This document shows positions 8,929 to 18,608 of a DNA stretch of 64,000 nt, piece by piece; position 1 is the stretch's first letter; each line of letters opens with the position of its first letter. The translations under genes and the position numbers were made by a program. The notes below the pieces were generated by a model. The model saw only the letters and a program-made list of their open reading frames with translations, was not told the origin of the DNA and ran no database searches. The stretch covers positions 496,001-560,000 of the forward strand of contig NZ_QHKL01000006.1 of the NCBI RefSeq assembly GCF_003947415.1, in the 5' to 3' direction. The DNA is from Amycolatopsis sp. WAC 01376 (lineage in GTDB: Bacteria > Actinomycetota > Actinomycetes > Mycobacteriales > Pseudonocardiaceae).

Positions 8929-9552
8929 TCAGATCACCCCTTCGCGGATCGCGTACGCCACCGCGTGCGACCGGTTCCGCAGGCGCAGCCGGTCGGTGAC
9001 CGCGTAGATGACGTTCTTCACCGTTCGTTCCGAATAGGACAGTTCGGTGGCGATCTCCTGGGTGTCGAATCCGTCGGCCATCAGCCGGAGGACTTCGATC
9101 TCCCGCGACGAGAGCACCGATCCGGCGGGCGCGCTCGGCGCGAGCTGCTCCCGGTTGAGCCGCTCGGCGTGTTCGGTCAGCCTGCCGAGCAGAGCCGACG
9201 GCGGGCTCACGGTGCCCGACGCGGCGACACGGACGCTGTCGGCCACCCGTGAATCGGTCATCGCCGACCTCGGCAGGATGGCGACCACCCGGCACGCCAC
9301 CGCGGCCGCGAGCCCGCCCTCCTCGATCAGGTCGGTCACCAGCACGATCGGCTTGCCGAGTTCGGCGGCGACCTCGCGCAACGCGGCGACCGCGTCGGCC
9401 GAAAGCCGGTCGAAAGCCGCGACGACGACATCGGTTTCGCCCCGTGCCCGGCCTTCGACCACCGCCACGGACGCGCGGGTGCCGAGGAGCTCGACCATCC
9501 CGGCCTTCGTGATGGGGTCCAGGGCGCAGACACTCACCCGAACTGCTCGCAT
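8929..9552 (-). CDS. LuxR-type orphan regulator with degenerate receiver (copy C)
   Basis: 207 residues from ATG 9552. The N-terminus (VRVSVCALDPITKAGMVELL) is receiver-like but has no acceptor Asp (TDVVVAAFDRL) and has ILPRSA in place of the conserved Lys region. The HTH reads LSSREIEVLRLMADGFDTQE with SERTVKNVIYAVTDRLRLRN. It is closest to copy D at 51794-52429, sharing DPIT.AG, GKP.VLV and LPRSA.T. A 399-base gene-free region lies upstream. No kinase is nearby. Confidence 0.85.
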   Translation of the reverse strand: MRAVRVSVCALDPITKAGMVELLGTRASVAVVEGRARGETDVVVAAFDRLSADAVAALREVAAELGKPIVLVTDLIEEGGLAAAVACRVVAILPRSAMTDSRVADSVRVAASGTVSPPSALLGRLTEHAERLNREQLAPSAPAGSVLSSREIEVLRLMADGFDTQEIATELSYSERTVKNVIYAVTDRLRLRNRSHAVAYAIREGVI

Positions 9553-9898
9553 GTGTCCCTCTTCCGCCGCGGACGGCCCGCTGTCCACTGTGGATCTTCG
9601 CTTTGTCAAGGGCCGCCGGGACAGAAAGCGTTGCCCGCATGAGCGAGCACACCTCTTATACGGTGGAAATCGGGTGGCGGCTCGCCTCGGTGACCCCCAC
9701 ACCTGATGGTGGGTCGCCCCCTTATTCCCGCGCGGCTCGCGGCGATTCTCGCCCGCCGTGCCTGCCCCGGCAATGCGCTCGGCCGCGTCCTGCTTCCCGC
9801 GCCAGCCGAGAGTGGCCGAATGGGCATCCCCTCGCCGTGACCATGGCCGATGGCCAAGAATCCTGCCTCCGACCTGCGCAAACGCCACTTTGGCGCAA
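9553..9898. other. Gene-free region upstream of LuxR copy C and the RHH operon
   Basis: No coding frame with family similarity was seen. It presumably holds the promoter of the minus-strand LuxR gene. A short inverted repeat CGCCA/TGGCG lies at 9883-9895, just before the operator array that begins at 9899. Confidence 0.5.
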
Positions 9899-9953
9899 GA
9901 TGGCACCATCTGACACTTGCAATGGCGCCATCGTGGTGCCATGATGGCGTCAT
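9899..9953 (+). promoter_or_regulatory. Four-fold ATGGCNCCAT operator array with leaderless promoter
   Basis: Four copies of a 10-base palindrome occur at 9900-9909 (ATGGCACCAT), 9922-9931 (ATGGCGCCAT, perfect), about 9933-9942 (GTGGTGCCAT-like) and 9944-9953 (ATGGCGTCAT). Their starts are 22, 11 and 11 bases apart, so all lie on one DNA face. They overlap a promoter-like pair, TTGCAA at 9917-9922 and CATGAT at 9940-9945, with 17-base spacing. Transcription would begin at about 9952, the A of the ribbon-helix-helix gene's ATG. No ribosome-binding site precedes that ATG. Probably an autoregulatory operator and a leaderless mRNA. Confidence 0.75.
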
Positions 9954-10479
9954 GGATTTGACGCCCTTTGTGGACACCGTTCGCCGGGAGCTCGCCGTCG
10001 CCGCCGAGGCGGGGGGAGCGGAGGCGAGCGCGCTCGCCGAACGCCTGACCGCGCCGCTCGCGTCGGCCATTCGCCTGGCGCTGCTGGACGCGTTGTCCGC
10101 GGCGTCGGACGAGATCACCCGTGACCTCGCACCCGGTTCGGTCGAAGTCCGGCTGCGCGCCGGGGAAGCCAGCTTCGCCGTCACGCTTCCCGCGGCCGAG
10201 CAGGACGGGCTGGTCGCGGCCGCGACGCCGGAACCCCCGGCGCCCCCGCAGCCGCCGCTGCCGGACGAGGAAGGGGCCACCGCCCGGATCAACTTCCGGC
10301 TTCCGGAGCACCTCAAGGCACGCGTCGAGGAAGCTGCCGCCGCACAAGGCCGTTCGGTCAACGCGTGGCTCGTGCGGGCGGCGTCCGCCGCGCTCCAGCC
10401 GTCGGAACGGGCCACCCCGCCCGCTCAGGTGAGCGGCGGCCACCGGAGCACACAGCGTTACACGGGCTGGGTCAGCTAG
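9952..10479 (+). CDS. Ribbon-helix-helix (Arc/CopG-type) DNA-binding protein
   Basis: 175 residues. The C-terminal third contains a ribbon-helix-helix fold, RINFRLPEHLKARVEEAAAA then GRSVNAWLVRAASAAL (about residues 112-148), after a Pro-rich linker. The N-terminal ~85 residues form an unfamiliar helical/beta domain. RHH proteins bind tandem short palindromes as dimers, and this gene starts inside such an array. It heads an operon with the DUF4097 protein and an ABC exporter and is presumably its autoregulator. Automatic pipelines may label it HicB-like, but no toxin gene is adjacent. Confidence 0.8.
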   Translation: MDLTPFVDTVRRELAVAAEAGGAEASALAERLTAPLASAIRLALLDALSAASDEITRDLAPGSVEVRLRAGEASFAVTLPAAEQDGLVAAATPEPPAPPQPPLPDEEGATARINFRLPEHLKARVEEAAAAQGRSVNAWLVRAASAALQPSERATPPAQVSGGHRSTQRYTGWVS

Positions 10480-10530
10480 ACCCCGCTCACCAGCACAAAC
10501 ACCGATCACACCACCTCTGAGGGGACAACC

Positions 10531-11376
10531 ATGCCTTCTTTCGCCACTCCGGAACCCATTCTCGCGGACCTCGAGCCGGTCGTCGGCAACGTCCGCATCG
10601 TCGCCGGCGACCGCACCGAAACGGTCGTCGAAGTCGCCCCGCTCGACGAGAACAACGCCTCCGACGTCGACGCCGCGAAGCGGACCGTCGTCGAATTCTC
10701 CGGCGGCACCCTGACGGTCCGCGCGCCGAAGATGCGCCTGCTCGACTTCAGCAACCGGACGAGGTCGATCGACGTCACCATCGAACTGCCCGCCGGTTCC
10801 CGGGTGCAGGGGAGCACCGGCCTCGGCGACCTGACCGCGACCGGGCGGCTCGGTGCCTGCCGCTACAAATCCGGGACCGGGCACATCCAGCTCGACCACG
10901 CGGGTGAGCTGAAACTGCACTCCGCGTCCGGGAACATCGTCGTCGAGCACGTCGACGGCAACGCCGACATCAGCACGAGCTCCGGTCGCGTGCACGTCGG
11001 CGGGATCAAGGGCACCGCGGTGGTCAAGAACTCGAACGGGTCGACCACGATCGGCGCCGCCGGTGACTCGATCCGCCTCCGTTCGGCCAACGGCGACATC
11101 ACCGTGGAAAGTGCCGAAAGCGGCGTCGAAGCCAAGACCGCCAACGGTTCGGTCCGCGTGCTCGACGCCGCCAGGGGGACGCTCACGCTCGGGACGTCGT
11201 TGGGGGACATCGAGATCGGCATCCGCGAGGGCAGTGCGGCCTGGCTCGACGTGAACACCAACTTCGGCCGGGTCCTCAACGACATGACCGCCGCCACCGC
11301 ACCCGGCGACGCGACCGACAAGGTCGAAATCCACGCCGGCACCGCCGTCGGCGACATCATCGTCCACCGTTCCTGA
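10531..11376 (+). CDS. DUF4097-family beta-helix protein
   Basis: 281 residues without signal peptide or membrane segment. The sequence is a ladder of short beta repeats (GDLTATG, GHIQLDH, GNIVVEH, GRVHVGG, GSTTIGA, GDITVES, GSVRVLD, GDIEIGI) typical of the DUF4097 right-handed beta-helix family. Molecular function is unknown. It lies between the RHH regulator and the two Drr-type ABC genes, with short gaps, so it is probably co-transcribed with them. A scaffold or sensor role is possible but unproven. ATG 10531 is preceded by GAGGGG. Confidence 0.85.
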   Translation: MPSFATPEPILADLEPVVGNVRIVAGDRTETVVEVAPLDENNASDVDAAKRTVVEFSGGTLTVRAPKMRLLDFSNRTRSIDVTIELPAGSRVQGSTGLGDLTATGRLGACRYKSGTGHIQLDHAGELKLHSASGNIVVEHVDGNADISTSSGRVHVGGIKGTAVVKNSNGSTTIGAAGDSIRLRSANGDITVESAESGVEAKTANGSVRVLDAARGTLTLGTSLGDIEIGIREGSAAWLDVNTNFGRVLNDMTAATAPGDATDKVEIHAGTAVGDIIVHRS

Positions 11377-11409
11377 CCCGACGGGTCCTTACACTTCAGG
11401 GGAATCCAC

Positions 11410-12356
<947 letters not shown>

Positions 12357-12360
<4 letters not shown>

Positions 12361-13145
12361 CCGCCCTGTCCCTCTCGATGCGCGACTCGGCGACCATGCT
12401 GCGCCGCAACATCCGGCATATGCAACGCTATCCGTCGCTCACCATCATGCTGATCGGCCAGCCGATCGTGTTCCTGCTGCTGTTCGTCTACGTCTTCGGC
12501 GGCACACTCGGGAACGGCCTCGGCGGAGGAGGTGGCAGGGCCGAATACGTCGGCTACGTCACGCCCGCCATCCTGCTCATCACCGTGTGCAGTGCCGCCC
12601 TCGGCACCGCCATCTCGGTGGCGACGGACATGACCGAAGGCATCATCGCCCGGTTCCGCACGATGGCGATCAGCAAGGCTTCGGTACTGACCGGACACGT
12701 CGTCGGCGCACTCATCCAGACGGCGTTCGCGCTCGCCGTGGTCTTCGGCGTCACCCTGCTCATCGGCTTCTCGCCGACCGCCGGCGTCGGCGAATGGTTC
12801 GCCACCGTCGGCCTGCTGTTGCTGCTCACCGTCGCGCTCACCTGGCTGTCGGTGGCGCTCGGCCTGGCGGCCAAGAGCGTGGAGACGGCCAGCAACACGC
12901 CCATGATCTTCATGCTGCTTCCCTTCCTCGGCAGCGGTTTCGTGCCCACCGACTCCATGCCCGCCTGGTTGCGCTGGTTCGCCGACTACCAGCCGTTCAC
13001 ACCGGTCATCGAGACCATCCGCGGTCTGCTGCTCGGTACCCCGATCGGCAGCAGCGGCTGGCTCGCGGTCGGGTGGTGCGTGCTGCTTTCGGTCGTCGGG
13101 TATGTGTGGTCGAAGTCCTTGTTCGCGAAGGAACGCGACCGCTGA
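12357..13145 (+). CDS. ABC-2 type exporter permease, DrrB-like
   Basis: 262 residues with six hydrophobic segments of the ABC-2 fold. FLGSGFVPTDSMPAWLRWFA is the conserved re-entrant segment between helices 5 and 6, and RFRTMAISKASVLTGHV is the coupling region. ATG 12357 overlaps the stop of the ATPase gene, so the two are translationally coupled. It forms an inner-membrane exporter with the ATPase. A strong terminator follows at 13162. Confidence 0.93.
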
Positions 13146-13161
13146 GAGGTCGACTGGGGGT

Positions 13162-13216
13162 CGCCCCGGGCCGGAACCTTGGTGTTCCGGTCCGGGGCGT
13201 TGGTCTTTGGTTTTTA
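13162..13216 (+). terminator. Rho-independent terminator of the RHH-DUF4097-ABC operon
   Basis: CGCCCCGGGCCGGAAC pairs with GTTCCGGTCCGGGGCG (16 bases, one G-T wobble) around a six-base loop. It is followed by a T-rich run ending in GGTTTTTA. Confidence 0.85.
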
Positions 13217-13300
13217 GCGGTTGGTCATTAATGGGCTGCGCGTTTCTCGTCGCCGTCACCCTTCAGTGTTGTTCGTTCGATTTCCTTGTCGCTTAAAATT

Positions 13301-13316
13301 ACAAACGCTTGTTCGA
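13301..13316 (+). promoter_or_regulatory. SOS-box-like site upstream of DUF222/HNH gene
   Basis: ACAAAC-GCTT-GTTCGA matches the actinobacterial LexA consensus TCGAAC-N4-GTTCGA at 10 of 12 positions. It lies 24 bases before the start codon of the DUF222/HNH gene. From memory, 13E12-repeat genes of Mycobacterium tuberculosis belong to the LexA regulon. The assignment here is an inference from the motif. Confidence 0.5.
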
Positions 13317-13339
13317 TTGTTTTACGGTATTCTTGAGGG

Positions 13340-14593
13340 GTGTCCGAGACTTTCCTTCCCGAGTTGCCGCAGGAGCTGTGGCGTGCTGGCAAGCTGGAGC
13401 TTGCCCAGGGCGTGCAGCAGTCTTTGCAGGTGATCAGGATGGCCACCGCCGGACTGGGGCGGTTCTTGGCGGAGATCGAGTCTCGGGGTGTCAAAGACTT
13501 GTACGGGTATGGCCGTACGGCGAACTGGTTCGCTGATATAGCGGGATTGTCGGTCGGTGAGGCGGGTGCGGTGGTGAACCGGGCCATCGCCCTGAACCCC
13601 ACGCGTGCCCTGGACGGCACGGAGGTTCCGGCCGTTGCGCCCGCCACTGCTGCGGTCGCCGCGGAGGGACAGGTCGGGAATGAGCGGATCGACCAGATCC
13701 TGGACATCTTGAAGAACCTCCCGCCCGACACCTCGACTGAGGATCGGGCCAGTGCGGAGAAGATCCTCGCCAACCTGGCCCCGAACGCCGGGCCACGACA
13801 GTTGGTGGACGCCGAAGCGAAACTGCTGGGCTGGCTGGACCCCGACGGCAACGAACCCAAGGAACCCGAACCCAAGGAACCGCGCCGCGAGATCACCCTG
13901 GAGCGCCGCAAAGACGGCTACTGGAAACTCACCGGGCTCCTCGACGACGAAACCGGTGCCCGCACCGCGGCGGCTTTGGAGGCGCACGCGGCGCCGCGGC
14001 CGGTGGACGAGTTCGGCCAAGCCGATCTCCGGATGAAGTGCGAACGCATGGGTGACGCCTGGGTCGACATCCTGGACCTGGCGCTCGCCTGCCCCGACCA
14101 ACCCGGCACCAACGGCTACCGCACTCTGCTGCATGTCACCATCGGACTCGACGAACTCAAATCCGGCCTCGGGACCGCCTGCTTGGACTTCGTCGGGACC
14201 ATGACCGCCCGCGAGGCCCGGCTCGCGGCCTGCGACTGCCTGATGCTCCCGGTCGTCATGAGCGCCGCCGGAGAACCCCTCGACGTGGGACGGTTGAGGC
14301 GGTTCGTCACCCCCGGCCAGAGACGCGCCCTCAACATCCGCGACGGCGGCTGCGCCTTCCCCGGCTGCCATCGGCGGCCCAAGAACTGCCACGCACACCA
14401 CATTCACCACTGGGCAGACGGAGGCCCCACCGACCTCCGAAACCTGGTGCTGCTGTGCGGTTTCCATCACCGGCTGATCCACCACGGTGATTGGGAAGTC
14501 CGGATGGCCGCCGATGGGTTACCGGAGTTCATCCCGCCTCAATACCGAGATCCGCTCCGAAAACCCCGGCGCAACACCCTGCACCACGTGTGA
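13340..14593 (+). CDS. DUF222 / 13E12-type HNH endonuclease-like protein
   Basis: 417 residues. The N-terminal part is DUF222 (helical; GRTANWFADIAGLSVGEAG near 55-75). The C-terminus is an HNH nuclease motif: LNIRDGGCAFPGCHRRPKNC, then HAHHIHHWADGG and NLVLLCGFHHRLIH (about 330-380). The Cys and His ligands are intact. The family is abundant in actinobacteria and often repeated; its role is uncertain, possibly linked to DNA damage or mobile elements. GTG 13340 has GAGGGG just upstream. A TTA codon lies at 14519-14521. A second member is at 41555-42841. An SOS-like box is just upstream. Confidence 0.9.
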   Translation: MSETFLPELPQELWRAGKLELAQGVQQSLQVIRMATAGLGRFLAEIESRGVKDLYGYGRTANWFADIAGLSVGEAGAVVNRAIALNPTRALDGTEVPAVAPATAAVAAEGQVGNERIDQILDILKNLPPDTSTEDRASAEKILANLAPNAGPRQLVDAEAKLLGWLDPDGNEPKEPEPKEPRREITLERRKDGYWKLTGLLDDETGARTAAALEAHAAPRPVDEFGQADLRMKCERMGDAWVDILDLALACPDQPGTNGYRTLLHVTIGLDELKSGLGTACLDFVGTMTAREARLAACDCLMLPVVMSAAGEPLDVGRLRRFVTPGQRRALNIRDGGCAFPGCHRRPKNCHAHHIHHWADGGPTDLRNLVLLCGFHHRLIHHGDWEVRMAADGLPEFIPPQYRDPLRKPRRNTLHHV

Positions 14594-14963
14594 CCCGAGG
14601 AGCCCGCCAGCCGCACCGGCGACGGGCCCCTCGGCATGCCCAGCGGACTTGAAGTACATGAAGGACCCCTTCCTTGCGCCTAGGTATAGGAAGGGGTCCT
14701 TCATGTACCCGGGAGTGCGTGAAGGCCCCCTTCACGCGTGCCGGTGCCACCGAGACTTCCCGTTCCGGAGCCGGCAGAAAGCCCCGACCGGACCGATCAC
14801 AGCACGACCGTGTGGATTTCTGGGCATCCAACGCACCAAAATCCACACAGTCCCTCCCCAAAGAACCCCCCAGCAGGCTAGACGCATCCGACTCCAGACG
14901 GACGCCCGCACACAGCTCCCGCTCCTACCCTGAAGCCACGAAATCGACAGCAAGGAGCCCGGG
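14594..14963. other. Gene-free stretch rich in inverted repeats
   Basis: No coding frame was supported. It contains a 21-base perfect inverted repeat (14654-14708), a 9-base hairpin GCGTGAAGG/CCTTCACGC (14717-14737) and a TGTGGATTT/AAATCCACA inverted repeat (about 14811-14847). AAGGAG at 14952-14957 is the ribosome-binding site of the next gene. Confidence 0.6.
14654..14708. repeat. Perfect 21-base intergenic palindrome, TGAAGG...CCTTCA family
   Basis: The left arm 14654-14674 and right arm 14688-14708 are exact reverse complements; each contains ATGAAGGACCCCTTCCT or its complement. The loop is 13 bases. It is the first of several palindromes built around GTGAAGG/CCTTCAC in this window (14717, 27275, 27382). 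It has no T-tract, so it is not a textbook terminator. Confidence 0.85.
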
Positions 14964-16412
14964 TTGCCCAAGAAAACAGCCATCGTGGCGGCCCTCGTCC
15001 TCACCGCCGCCCTGACATCGGCAACACCCGCCGCCGCACTGACGCCCTCGATCACCTGGCACGACTGCACGACCGGTCCCGGCGACACCCTCGGCGCCGA
15101 ACTGGACAAGGCCGGTGCGCAATGCGGCGACGTCGCCGTGCCGGTCGACTACCGGCGGCCGCGGGGCCGCGAGATCACCGTCGCGCTGGCACGGGTCAAG
15201 GCCACCGATCCCGCGCGCCGCCGCGGCGCGGTGCTGCTCAATCCGGGCGGGCCGGGTGGTCCGGCGATGGAGTTGGTGCTGGCCGGGTCGTCGATGCCGG
15301 AGATCGCGGCGGAGTACGACCTCGTCGGCATGGATCCCCGGTTCGTCGGGCGTAGTTCGCCGCTGCGGTGCGCTTGGAACACCGATACGTTCACGCGTTC
15401 GGCCGGGCCGGACGTCAGGTCGTTCGGTGAGAGTGTTGCTTTCGCGAAAGAGTTGGCGCGCGGCTGTTCTGGCAATGATCACGAGTTTCTGCGGGCCGCC
15501 TCCACCCGTAACACCGCCCGGGACATGGACGTCGTGCGTGCCGCGCTCGGCGAGCGGAAGATCTCCTACATCGGTGCCTCCTATGGGACCTACCTCGGCG
15601 CGGTGTACCTCCAGATGTTCGGCGCGCGGGCCGATCGGTTCGTGCTCGATTCGGCGGTCGATCCCGACGTTTTCGGGCCGGGGCTGCTCCGCCCGACCGC
15701 TCCGGCGCTCGACGCGGCGTTGAGGAACTGGGCGAAGTCCGCCGCGGGACGAGGACTGGGCGAGCAGACCGTGCGGGACATCGCCCGAGCGGCCGAGCGG
15801 CGGCCGTTCAAGGTCGGGAAGTACACAGTGGACGGTCATATGGTGCCGTATCTGTTCTTCGCGAACCTTTATGACGACCGGCCCGCGTCGCAGGCCGAGT
15901 TCGCCACCACCGTGCGGACACTCCGCGATGCGGCGGCGGGTCTTCCCGTCACGCCTTCGGCGGCGTTGAACGCGCTCCTCGACGGCCTGACGACCGGATC
16001 CGGCGCCGCCGCCGACCGGGCCGGGACGCCGGTCGTCTGCGCGGATCGCGCGGCTTCCCGCGAGCCGGCGACGTACTACCGGGACATCCAGGCGCATCGG
16101 TCCGCCGAGCCGCTGTTCGGCCCGCTGGCGCGCAACATCGCGCCCTGCGCGTTCTGGCCCGTGGCCCCCGCCGAACCCGCCACCCGGATCCACAACGGCT
16201 CACCGGCCTTGCTTCTCGGCTCGACCGGCGACCCCGCGACGCCCTACGCGGGGCAACTCGCCATGCGCAGGGCGCTCGCCGGATCGCGCCTGGTGACGGT
16301 GGAAGGCGCGTACCGCCACTCGGTCTTCTTGAAGGGCGACGCGTGCGTCGACACGGCCGTGCGGGACTACTTGCTCAGCGGAGCGCTCCCCGCGGACCGG
16401 ACCTGCCCCTGA
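14964..16412 (+). CDS. Secreted alpha/beta hydrolase, tripeptidyl-aminopeptidase-like
   Basis: 482 residues. A signal peptide (MPKKTAIVAALVLTAALTSA, with cleavage after PAAA) leads into an alpha/beta-hydrolase of the actinobacterial SlpD/SlpE-Tap type. The nucleophile elbow is GASYGT near residue 205. Conserved segments LNPGGPGGPA and GMDPRFVGRSS lie upstream of it, and a C-terminal TAP-like region contains the Asp and His (GDPATPY; YRHSVF). The expected activity is removal of N-terminal tripeptides outside the cell. It starts at TTG 14964 with AAGGAG seven bases upstream. Its 3' end overlaps the convergent homologue by 46 bases. Confidence 0.9.
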   Translation: MPKKTAIVAALVLTAALTSATPAAALTPSITWHDCTTGPGDTLGAELDKAGAQCGDVAVPVDYRRPRGREITVALARVKATDPARRRGAVLLNPGGPGGPAMELVLAGSSMPEIAAEYDLVGMDPRFVGRSSPLRCAWNTDTFTRSAGPDVRSFGESVAFAKELARGCSGNDHEFLRAASTRNTARDMDVVRAALGERKISYIGASYGTYLGAVYLQMFGARADRFVLDSAVDPDVFGPGLLRPTAPALDAALRNWAKSAAGRGLGEQTVRDIARAAERRPFKVGKYTVDGHMVPYLFFANLYDDRPASQAEFATTVRTLRDAAAGLPVTPSAALNALLDGLTTGSGAAADRAGTPVVCADRAASREPATYYRDIQAHRSAEPLFGPLARNIAPCAFWPVAPAEPATRIHNGSPALLLGSTGDPATPYAGQLAMRRALAGSRLVTVEGAYRHSVFLKGDACVDTAVRDYLLSGALPADRTCP

Positions 16413-17866
16413 CTCCCGCAGGCGAGATCGTGCCGCGGCCGCGCGCCGGTGACCAGGAACTCCGTCGCGAGGTCGTTGGCGCATTCGTTGTCCTTGAACA
16501 GGTACGCCAGATGCCCGCCCTGGTCGACGGTGACCATCCTGGCGCGGTCGCCGAAGGCCTCACGCAGTTTCCGCGCTCCCGTCAGCGGCGTGGCCGGGTC
16601 GCGGAGGTTCTGCACGATCAGCACGTTCGACGGGCCGCGGCCGGTGATCTTCACCGGCGGTTCGATCGGTTCGGACGGCCAGAACGCGCACGGCGTGATG
16701 TTCGCGGCCGCCGCGCCGAACAGCGGGTGGCGGAACCGGTCGATCGCGACGTTGCGCCGGTACGTCCCGACGTCCTCCGGCCAGTCGGAGTCGTTGCAGA
16801 TCACGTGCAGCTGGCTCGCGAGGTAGTTGTCCGACGGCCAAGGCACGCCGGTGGACGACTGCCCGGAGGTGGCGGGTGGTACGGGTTTCCCGGTGTCGAG
16901 CGCGCGCCAGGTCTCGGCCAGATGCGGCAAGCTGTTGTCGTAGTAGAGCTCGGCGAAGGTGACGTGGCGGAACACCTGGCCGTTGTAGCCGTCCGGGCTC
17001 GGCGTCCTGTCCAGCCGCGCGGCGAGTTCGAAGTACTTCGCCGTCACCTGTGCCGGCGTCCGGCCCAGGCCGTATTCGGGCTTCGAGGCGGCGAACTTCG
17101 CGAAGTCGGGGAAGCGGTCTTCGACACCCTGCCCGAACAATCGCGAGAAGGAGGCGTCCCAGCCGCCGGGGCCGGTGGCGCTGTCGATCAGGAACCGGTC
17201 GCTGCGCTCCGGGAACAACGACGTGTACACCGAACCGAGGTAGGTGCCGTACGAGATGCCGAAGTAGTTCACCTTCCGCTCGCCGAGCGCCTCGCGGACG
17301 CGGTCCAGGTCGCGGGCGGTGTTGGCGGTGGTCATGTACGGCAGGAGCGGCGCGGTGGCCGACGAACCGCATTTCGCGGCGACGGCGGCCACCCGCTGGG
17401 CCTCCGTCGTCACGTCGGCGGAGTCGCGCGCGTACCTCGGGATGTTGGTCGGATGCTCCGCGGTCGACAGCCCGCAGGTCACCGGTGTGCTGTTGTGGAC
17501 GCCTCGCGGGTCCATCCCGATCACGTCGTAGGTGTCCAGCACCTCCTGCGGGATGTTCAGCTTTTTGAGAGTGGCCGGATAGGCCAGGCCTTCACCGCCG
17601 GGGCCGCCGGTGTTGGTCAGCAGCACGCCGCGGCGCTTTTCCGGCTTGGTGCTCGCGAGCCGCGAGATCGCGATCTCGATGGTCTTCCCACCGGGGGCGC
17701 GGTAGTCCAGCGGAACCTCGATGGTGCCGCACTCCAGTCCGAGGCCCGACGCCTCTTCCGGGCACGACCCCCAGTTCGGCGGGGGAGCCGTGGACGCGAC
17801 GGCGGGGGTCGCCGCGGTCACCAGGGCGGCCGCGAGTACAAGAGGTAGCGCTTTGCGCAGGGTCAT
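16367..17866 (-). CDS. Secreted alpha/beta hydrolase, tripeptidyl-aminopeptidase-like
   Basis: 499 residues. Signal peptide MTLRKALPLVLAAALVTAAT, mature start near residue 26. The nucleophile motif is GISYGT near 203. Family segments include TNTGGPGGEG, GMDPRGVHNST, a TAP C-terminal domain with LRDPATPL and the catalytic His in DQGGHLAY. It is a clear homologue of the convergent neighbour at 14964-16412. Its start overlaps the stop of the ABC permease (ATGA), so this peptidase is translationally coupled to an exporter. That linkage is unusual and suggests it acts on, or protects against, a peptide handled by the exporter (inference). Confidence 0.9.
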   Translation of the reverse strand: MTLRKALPLVLAAALVTAATPAVASTAPPPNWGSCPEEASGLGLECGTIEVPLDYRAPGGKTIEIAISRLASTKPEKRRGVLLTNTGGPGGEGLAYPATLKKLNIPQEVLDTYDVIGMDPRGVHNSTPVTCGLSTAEHPTNIPRYARDSADVTTEAQRVAAVAAKCGSSATAPLLPYMTTANTARDLDRVREALGERKVNYFGISYGTYLGSVYTSLFPERSDRFLIDSATGPGGWDASFSRLFGQGVEDRFPDFAKFAASKPEYGLGRTPAQVTAKYFELAARLDRTPSPDGYNGQVFRHVTFAELYYDNSLPHLAETWRALDTGKPVPPATSGQSSTGVPWPSDNYLASQLHVICNDSDWPEDVGTYRRNVAIDRFRHPLFGAAAANITPCAFWPSEPIEPPVKITGRGPSNVLIVQNLRDPATPLTGARKLREAFGDRARMVTVDQGGHLAYLFKDNECANDLATEFLVTGARPRHDLACGSQGQVRSAGSAPLSK

Positions 17867-18585
17867 CGGCGCGGCTCCCAGCGGAAGAGTTTGGAAGCCA
17901 GGACGACGGCGACGATGACCCAGGCCAGTGTCGGGGCGAGCAGGAGCAGCGAATCGGCGACCGCGACGCCGCCGTTCCAGGCGTTGACGGCGAGTTCGGT
18001 GGCCGAACCTCCGGGAAGTAGCCGCTTGAGCAGCGGTAGCTCGTCGGTGCCGGAGATGCCGACCCAGGTCGCCACGCCGAGGACGCCGAGACTGACCGGC
18101 AGGGTGGTGACCTGGGCGTGCTCGGGGGAGTTGGTCAGGCCCGCGGTGGCCAGGCCGAGGCCGATCATCATGGCGACGGTGGCGAGTACCGCCACGGCCA
18201 GCAGGGCGATGTTCGCGGGCTTTCCGGTGACCACGCCCAGCACGGTCATGATCACGGCCACCTGGACGAGCGCGATGACGGTGACCGGCAGGACCAGCCC
18301 GACCAGGATGGAGCCGTCACCGGCCGCGGTGGAGCGCAACCGTTTGAGGAACAGGTTCTGCCGTCGCGAGGCGAGCGTGGTCACCGAGCTGGCGTAGAGA
18401 CCGAAAGCGCAGACGGTGAACATCACGATCGCCGCGATGTAACCGAGGCTGCCGATCTTGGCGAAGATTTCGTGCTGGTGGATGAAGAACGCGGAGACGG
18501 CGACAGGCATCACGAAGCTGGTGATCAGGACGGAGCGGTTCCGGAAGATCTGGATCAGCTCGCCACGGGCTATCGAAAGCATCAT
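17863..18585 (-). CDS. ABC-2 type exporter permease
   Basis: 240 residues from ATG 18585 (or 18582), six hydrophobic segments. It carries the ABC-2 pattern with a cytoplasmic LFLKRLRSTAAGDGSILVG coupling segment and GISGTDELPLLKRLLPGG before the last helix. The frame is open further upstream, but that portion overlaps the ATPase gene and is spurious. It partners the ATPase encoded upstream (23-base gap) and is coupled to the downstream secreted peptidase. Probably regulated by the divergent histidine kinase/response regulator. Confidence 0.88.
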   Translation of the reverse strand: MMLSIARGELIQIFRNRSVLITSFVMPVAVSAFFIHQHEIFAKIGSLGYIAAIVMFTVCAFGLYASSVTTLASRRQNLFLKRLRSTAAGDGSILVGLVLPVTVIALVQVAVIMTVLGVVTGKPANIALLAVAVLATVAMMIGLGLATAGLTNSPEHAQVTTLPVSLGVLGVATWVGISGTDELPLLKRLLPGGSATELAVNAWNGGVAVADSLLLLAPTLAWVIVAVVLASKLFRWEPRR

Positions 18586-18608
18586 TTCGGTCCTTTGTGG
18601 ATAGTTGG

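Noticed and set aside
9952..10479. Toxin-antitoxin module
   Set aside because: An RHH antitoxin-like fold is present, but the next gene is a 281-residue DUF4097 protein, not a small toxin, followed by an ABC exporter.
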